Shown: positions 59,201-64,000 of the stretch, piece by piece
Numbering within the stretch: the stretch's first letter is position 1
Layout of the letters: every line of letters starts with the position of its first letter
Assembly: GCA_022818135.1 (NCBI GenBank)
Contig: JAFMSR010000006.1
Location: 31,772,815-31,836,814, forward strand
Origin: Saxidomus purpurata
Lineage: Eukaryota; Mollusca; Bivalvia; Venerida; Veneridae
DNA: 64,000 nucleotides
Reading direction: 5' to 3'
Position numbers and translations under genes: made by a program
The notes under the pieces: model-generated
Seen by the model: the letters and a program-made list of their open reading frames with translations, nothing else
What the model was told of the DNA's origin: nothing
The model's database searches: none

Positions 59201-62200
59201 GAATTACAGAACTAGGTAATAAGGGATATTCTCAACTGACAACTGGCTTCAGAAGTGAGTGTAAAACACATTAAAACTAGACACAGACATTTTGTTCTGA
59301 AAATGTAAGTTGTAATCAAAGGCCTGAAATTCTGCAAAATCTCTTAAGTTCACTTTCAACACAGTTAGAATCTTATCAAGATGAAACATTAATGATTACC
59401 TTTGTCTTCTGGAATGTTTGGCGAGACTTGAGTAGAATCCGGTCCACTGCTGTCTGTTTCCTGTTTGGTTGGAGTCTTCACGGACTTTGTTGTACTCACT
59501 TTAGGTTTCTTGATCTGCGGCCGCACGGAAGATTTGGCGGGTTCATGTGTCATTTCTTTTTTAAGCTCAACCTTAAGCTGTGCAATCTGGGTGTCATAAA
59601 CCTGCAACAATGAACCAACAACCACGTAGTTAAACATCAGTCTGATTTCAGCTTCATTATCATTTCTAGGATTCTGAACACTTAGTAAAAGTAATCATCA
59701 ACCTTTGAATACTCAGTGCTAAAACCAAGGCTCATTTCTTTGTGAAATATTGAGCATTGAATTTTACTTGAAAAACAGACTTGGAAGTGGCTCAATAAGT
59801 TTTGAACTTTCTTTATAATCAAGCTGAAATGAATTGGAATAAACTAAACTATATCCTAATGAGTTGTTGCAAGATACTCATAACAAAGAATACATTTCAG
59901 TCAGAATCCGCCCACATCATGCAAAAATCAAGCTGAAGAAAAAGTTCAGGGTACCTCAATCTGCTTCTTCAGACTTTCTTCTTTGCTCTTCATATCTTCT
60001 TTCTTTTTCTTTTTTCTCTCTCTTTTCAGTTTGTCAGCCTCAGTTTTCCTCTTTTTAAGTTCCTCATTCAGAGCTCTTATCCTGCCTTCAAAGTCACTGA
60101 GCTCAGACTGAGATTCTACAATATAAGTCAGACAGTGTAAACAAAGTTTGAAAACTTCTAAAGAAGTTCAAGTGCTGACCATAGAACAGTAAGATTATTA
60201 ACAGCAAAACATGGATAACATATTATAAATGCTTCCCTCTAAGCATAAAAAGAATTTGATCAGTTATTACTGAAGGAGTGTTAACAAACTATGACAACAG
60301 GTGAAGGCATTTCCTGTCATTGTACACATCTAAACTCTGTGGAAAATACATCAAATTTTTTTTATTGTTGTGCAGATGTTAACGCTCTGTGAAGGAGACA
60401 GAAACAGTTTCTTTTCATTTGATTAATGTTACTGCTTTACGAGGGATACAAAATGTCTTATTATAAACTTTAACTCTGTCTACATGTATTTAACTCTGTC
60501 GACATGTATATAACTCTGTCATCATGTTTATAACTCTGTCTACATGTATATAACTCTGTCTACATGTATATAACTCTGTCTACATGTATATGACTCTGTC
60601 TACATGTATATAACTCTAGTCTACATGTATATAACTCTGTCTACATGTATATGACTCTGTCTACATGTATATAACTCTGTCTACATGTATATAACTCTGT
60701 CTACATGTATATAACTCTGTCTACATGTATATAATTCTGTCTACATGTATATAACTCTGTCTACATGTATATAACTCTGTCTACATGTATATAATTCTGT
60801 CTACTGTATATAACTCTGTCTACATGTATATAACTCTGTCAATATGTATATGACTCTGCTACTGTACATAAATCTGTCTACATGTATATAACTCTGTCAA
60901 CTTGTATAAAACTCTGTCTACATGTATTTAACTCAAGTCTACATGTATATAACTCTGTCTACATGTATATAACTCTGTCTACATGTAATCCCTCTAGTCT
61001 ACATGTATATAACTCTGTCTAATGTATATAACTCTAGTCTACATGTATATAACCCGGTCTACATGTATACATTTCTGTCTACATGTATATGACTCTGTTT
61101 ACATGTTTATAATCTGTGTCTACATGTATATAATTCTGTCTACATGTATATAACTCTGTCTACATGTATATAATTCTGTCTACATGTATATAACTCTGTC
61201 TACATGTATATAACTCTGTCTACATGTATAAAACTCACCATTTAGAGAGAAAGAATCTTCTGATTCGCTTTCTGAATTTCTCGAATGGCTTCTGGAGCTG
61301 AATAGACCCCTTGGGGACCTTCCTGTTGATGACACCCTGTATTTTTTCAGTTTGTCCAATGGAGATTTAGAAGTAGGCTGACTCTTGCTTGTCTTCTTGG
61401 AGGTTGTTGGCGTGGCGGTGTCATCGAAAGTCTCGTTACCGTAGCTGTGGGTCATTGTATCATCACTGGAATCATTCATCCTACAAAATATGCAAATATA
61501 TGTAATACTAAACACTTCTAAATTCCTAAAATATATCAGTCAAACTGTCAGTTTAGACTACACAACTTTGTGAGTCAAGCACATTATATCCAAAATACAT
61601 TGAAACCTGTCGTATCCAACGCCCTTTGGAACCACATGATCATGCCAGTTAAAACAAATTGCTGGTAAAACCAGGTCCTCTATTACACATTTTATGACAC
61701 TTGTACCAAGGTACAGTGCAGGATAAGGCAGTTTTCTGTTACAACCAGGTGTCATATAAGACATGTGTCCCTGTATTTAACCTACAAACAGAAAAGCAAG
61801 CACTGCAGATGACAACAAAATTGCATGGAAGAAGCTTGGTGATCAAGATCTGTCAGCTTACTGCATAGAAATCAAGGTTATGCGGTAAGTTAAGTAAATT
61901 AGTCTTGATCCAGAGAGGACCGAGTGCAAGCACAAGCTGGTATGAATCCCATACTGGCTACACAGCTACAGACTGCCTTTCGAACATTACAATTCCAATC
62001 AAACTTACTTCTTTGAGTCATCGACACTGGACACCGACTGTATATCCTCCATCACAGAGCTCTCACTGCCACTTCTGTTATGGTTCTTGATATTTGACTT
62101 GTCATTCATCATTACGACGATGGACTTCCTCGGGTGAGCTCTCCAGACTTGCCGTCTTTATGTCTTCCTTTATGGTTGTGTACAATGACTCGTCCCGAGC

Positions 62201-63644
62201 TGTGGAGATGTTTTCAGAGACAGCTGTGCTGCTCTTTGAGTTTATGGATGTCTATTTTATGGTAGAATCTAAAATACAGTAAACTTCTGCTATTAAGACA
62301 AAGTGATATTTACATGACTCTCAATATTATGACCAAGAACTTCGGACCCACATGACAAGGTGGAAGGTCTTGATAATAAGACCATTTTCAGCAATGATGG
62401 TTTTATTACAGGAACTCTACTCTGCTGTACACCTTAAGACAAGACTTAACTATAATTGTAAAGACAAAACGAACAGAATAAAACTTGGTAAGAAACCCTG
62501 TAAATTTTTTTTGAAAACCTAGAAACATTCTCAGTTAGCTCTGGGTCTTGTGGTCCGAGACAAAAAGATTTTAAAAGATTTCCCTATATATCTCAATGTA
62601 AAATCAAGTGAGCCCTGGTGAGGCATTGATTTTGACTGGGTTTCATGATCTGAACAATCTCGGTTGACGTCAACAACACAATACGTTCCAAATATTAAAG
62701 CTCTGGGCCTTGTGGTTTAAGGCAAGAACATATTTGAAGTTTTCCCTAGTTAGACGAAATGACCAAACTTTCATCATTTCACTGAGCTGATAAATACCTT
62801 TCGTTGTTCCATTTTTAGTTGACAGTTTCTCTGTATCTTCCCTGGCAACACTCTGCGACGGCTCCTTTTCTTTCTTCGATTCTTTATCTTTGTGTTCCCA
62901 AACCTTCAGTGCCTGTTTCTCAAGCTTGAACACCCTCTGTTCTTCCTTGTCTAACATTGTCTTCCACTTCAGTAGCTCCTCAGCGTTCTTACGGCGATCC
63001 ATCAGCTGGGACTGTCTCTGTGTCAGATACCTTAACAAGACAACAAAAGTAAGTTTTTTTCTATTCAATACAAACGATCAAACACTTTACTTCAGCGAAT
63101 TAAATGGAATACAATGTTGATCTTCACCCATCACAATGCTGAATTTCTTAAAAGATTTGTCCATCTTTCAATTTGGAAAGTAGCCTTTTTTACTCAGAGC
63201 TGCCTTCTTAGACTTTACTTCCTAAATATATAAGAGCAGATCATGATCAGACAGGTAAAGCTGATCATACACTATCCTGGTCAAAAAAACAGACTTATTT
63301 CAGTTTTCTGTAAGCCTGAACCTGGAAATGTGTTTTGAAAACATGGCATGAATGCATTCAATTATGCCAAATATTCAATTGCAGGTACTTTTTGATAATG
63401 AACCAAATATCTGACATTTTATTACACCAACCCCGCCAGAGAGAAACCAGCCTCTGGGCATCAAACTTTACATAACAAACTTTACCTCAAATTCACATTC
63501 TATTACTTACTTTTCGTCTAGATGTATTTTCTTGTATTTTTCAGGATCTTGTTTACGTCGGCTACTGGTCTTAGGCTCTGTGTAAATTTCCGAATCCGAT
63601 TTATATTCCTTTCTTGGCTTCTCAGCATCTGATGCCTCGTCGAT
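55588..63644 (-). CDS. CEP350: CEP350 (centrosome-associated protein 350), C-terminal part
   Basis: Nine minus-strand exons with matching phases: 63511-63644, 62798-63030, 62009-62268, 61239-61480, 59955-60115, 59400-59601, 57178-59096, 56708-56819 and 55588-56252 (~1,310 codons). The gene continues beyond the right edge; the human protein is ~3,100 aa, so more than half is missing here. Seen: charged coiled-coil segments, a long acidic Ser-rich linker, one CAP-Gly domain and a conserved C-terminal domain. This order matches CEP350, a large centrosome and ciliary-base scaffold that binds microtubules through its CAP-Gly domain and recruits FOP/FGFR1OP (family knowledge). Exon 62009-62268 has problems described separately. 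CAP-Gly relatives such as CLIP or CAP-GLY1 are ruled out by the C-terminal domain. Confidence 0.9.
56708..56819 (-). CDS. CEP350: CEP350 exon (short acidic linker)
   Basis: 112 nt, phase 0 in and phase 1 out (TTATTACAG|GACAGC ... GAGAATG|GTAAAT). It reads DSHKPVTDSGLFEECYDDDE and LWVPPNKAPPPYSGAEN. The acidic run followed by a Pro-rich turn fits the linker before the C-terminal domain. Confidence 0.88.
57178..59096 (-). CDS. CEP350: CEP350 large exon with CAP-Gly domain
   Basis: 1919 nt (ATTTCAG|ATCAG ... GACAAG|GTAAAG). The first ~320 residues are Ser/Glu-rich and probably disordered. The CAP-Gly domain (57925-58140) follows: FEIGDRVTVTGPSGE, GTLLFKGNVQFAPGVWAGVE, RPEGRHNGIEDGVRYFTC and HGVIVP. 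The canonical GKNDG loop that grips EEY/F tails is GRHNG here; a divergent loop is also seen in vertebrate CEP350. A Lys/Pro-rich patch (KKGPPVAPKPAKTTP) and a long acidic stretch end the exon. Open frames on the other strand are shadows. Confidence 0.93.
59400..59601 (-). CDS. CEP350: CEP350 exon (coiled coil end, Pro/Ser linker)
   Basis: 202 nt, TTGTTGCAG|GTTTATGAC ... GACAAAG|GTAATC. It starts VYDTQIAQLKVELKKEM, which continues the coiled coil of the upstream exon, then becomes basic and Ser/Thr/Pro-rich (KSSVRPQIKKPKVSTTKS). Confidence 0.88.
59955..60115 (-). CDS. CEP350: CEP350 exon (coiled coil)
   Basis: 161 nt, TTGTAG|AATCTC ... ATTGAG|GTACCC. It encodes SQSELSDFEGRIRALNEELK then KRKTEADKLKRERKKKKKED and ESLKKQIE, a highly charged helix with heptad-like leucines, as expected for a CEP350 coiled coil. 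Confidence 0.88.
60471..61234. repeat. 20-bp minisatellite in a CEP350 intron
   Basis: About 38 units of TAACTCTGTCTACATGTATA with few changes. The array stops about five bases from the 5' splice site of the exon ending at 61239 (ATG|GTGAG), so the repeat fills nearly the whole start of the intron. Confidence 0.95.
61239..61480 (-). CDS. CEP350: CEP350 exon (Ser-rich, basic)
   Basis: 242 nt, TTTTGTAG|GATGAAT ... CTAAATG|GTGAG, phase 2 in and phase 1 out. It encodes MNDSSDDTMTHSYGNETFDD, a Thr/Ser/Lys-rich part, then RGLFSSRSHSRNSESESEDS. No fold is evident; phosphorylation-rich linkers of this kind are common in the protein. Confidence 0.82.
62009..62268 (-). CDS. CEP350: CEP350 exon with in-frame stop and frame change
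   Basis: Acceptor TATTTTAG|ATTCTACC and donor AAAGAA|GTAAGT. In the phase set by the upstream exon the reading is DSTIK, a TAG stop, then TSINSKSSTAVSENISTARD and ESLYTTIKEDIKTASLESSP to RRNDE, then TGA. The downstream half (NDKSNIKNHNRSGSESSVME, DIQSVSSVDDSKK) is open only in the next frame, and that is the frame the next exon needs. One extra base near 62110-62125 would account for the frame change. The TAG could be avoided by an acceptor at 62251, but its phase does not match. Assembly error, a null allele or a missed small exon are all possible. Confidence 0.6.
62798..63030 (-). CDS. CEP350: CEP350 exon (charged coiled coil)
   Basis: 233 nt, TGTTAAG|GTATCTG ... ACGAAAG|GTATTT, phase 2 in and phase 1 out. 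It encodes YLTQRQSQLMDRRKNAEELL, KWKTMLDKEEQRVFKLEKQA and LKVWEHKDKESKKEKEPSQS, a long charged helix typical of the CEP350 central region. Confidence 0.88.
63511..63644 (-). CDS. CEP350: CEP350 exon (right-most visible)
   Basis: 134 nt, ATATCTGCAG|ATCGAC ... GACGAAAA|GTAAGT. It encodes IDEASDAEKPRKEYKSDSEI and DPEKYKKIHLDEK and joins in phase to the next exon. From here to 64000 only intron sequence is visible; the rest of the gene lies to the right. Confidence 0.85.
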
Positions 63645-64000
63645 CTGCAGATATAAATCAGGATCTTTTTAAAGACTTTGTGTCCTTTACAAAAACTGAT
63701 ATACTTTTTAAAGCTGCATGTTCACAGTTTCCAGTGAAAAAAATTATTTTTTTCCAAAATGCTATACCAAAACATAAAATGTAAAGGCAATGGCTAGAAT
63801 CAACAACACAAGTAAAAATCTACATAAAAGTTTGAGAAAATCTGTTATAAATGTTGGTGAGCATGGTTTTATGGCATCGCTGCATTATATGTTTATATTG
63901 AAATTTTAAAATATAGAAATACTTTAGAGGATTTTATACTGGCACCATTTTATTTGACGATTCGTTCTAAAATATGTTAATTTCTGACAGTTCGAAGAAC

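Noticed and set aside
60471..61234. Regular 20-bp repeats as a possible CRISPR array
   Set aside because: The units are contiguous with no unique spacers, and the setting is an intron of an animal gene.

Overview
This is animal nuclear DNA, most likely from a bivalve mollusc. The window is AT-rich. Genes are split by short introns with GT-AG sites and are scattered among minisatellites, tRNA-derived SINEs, small inverted-repeat transposons and decayed Tc1/mariner and LINE copies. A local expansion of Mab-21/cGAS-like genes is also typical of bivalves. The species cannot be named from the sequence alone.

Layout. (1) 1-10.5 kb holds no gene that I can support. It contains a TTAA-flanked MITE, a 1.5-kb minisatellite with ~23-bp units, a SINE, a pogo/Tigger-type TA-flanked element and other repeats. 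(2) 10.5-50.8 kb is an array of four intact-looking paralogues, all on the minus strand, of a Mab-21-domain nucleotidyltransferase of the cGAS-like receptor (cGLR) type. Each has a 40-nt first coding exon plus one long exon; the predicted proteins are 478, 493, 492 and 494 aa. Genes 1 and 2 sit in two direct ~9-10-kb duplicated units (10522-20345 and 20355-29226). Genes 3 and 4 sit in a second related pair (from ~33.1 kb and ~44.9 kb). Later insertions separate the copies: a Tc1-like element, a composite repeat, a 3.2-kb insert in the intron of gene 3, and an ~760-bp insert between gene 1 and its conserved 5' block. (3) 50.8-55.5 kb holds repeats, one orphan exon-like stretch and the CEP350 3' flank. 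(4) 55.6 kb to the right edge is the 3' part of a CEP350 (centrosome-associated protein 350) orthologue on the minus strand. Nine exons are phased here; the 5' end lies outside the window.

The cGLR genes are inferred innate-immune nucleic-acid sensors that make cyclic-dinucleotide-type messengers. CEP350 is an unrelated centrosome/microtubule gene that happens to flank the array. The most useful points are the tiny shared first exon, the conserved 5' block with a GCGCATGYGC-like palindrome, the segments of high divergence between copies, the C-terminal truncation of gene 1, the large foldback minisatellites upstream of genes 1 and 2, and a CEP350 exon that carries both an in-frame stop and a frame change.
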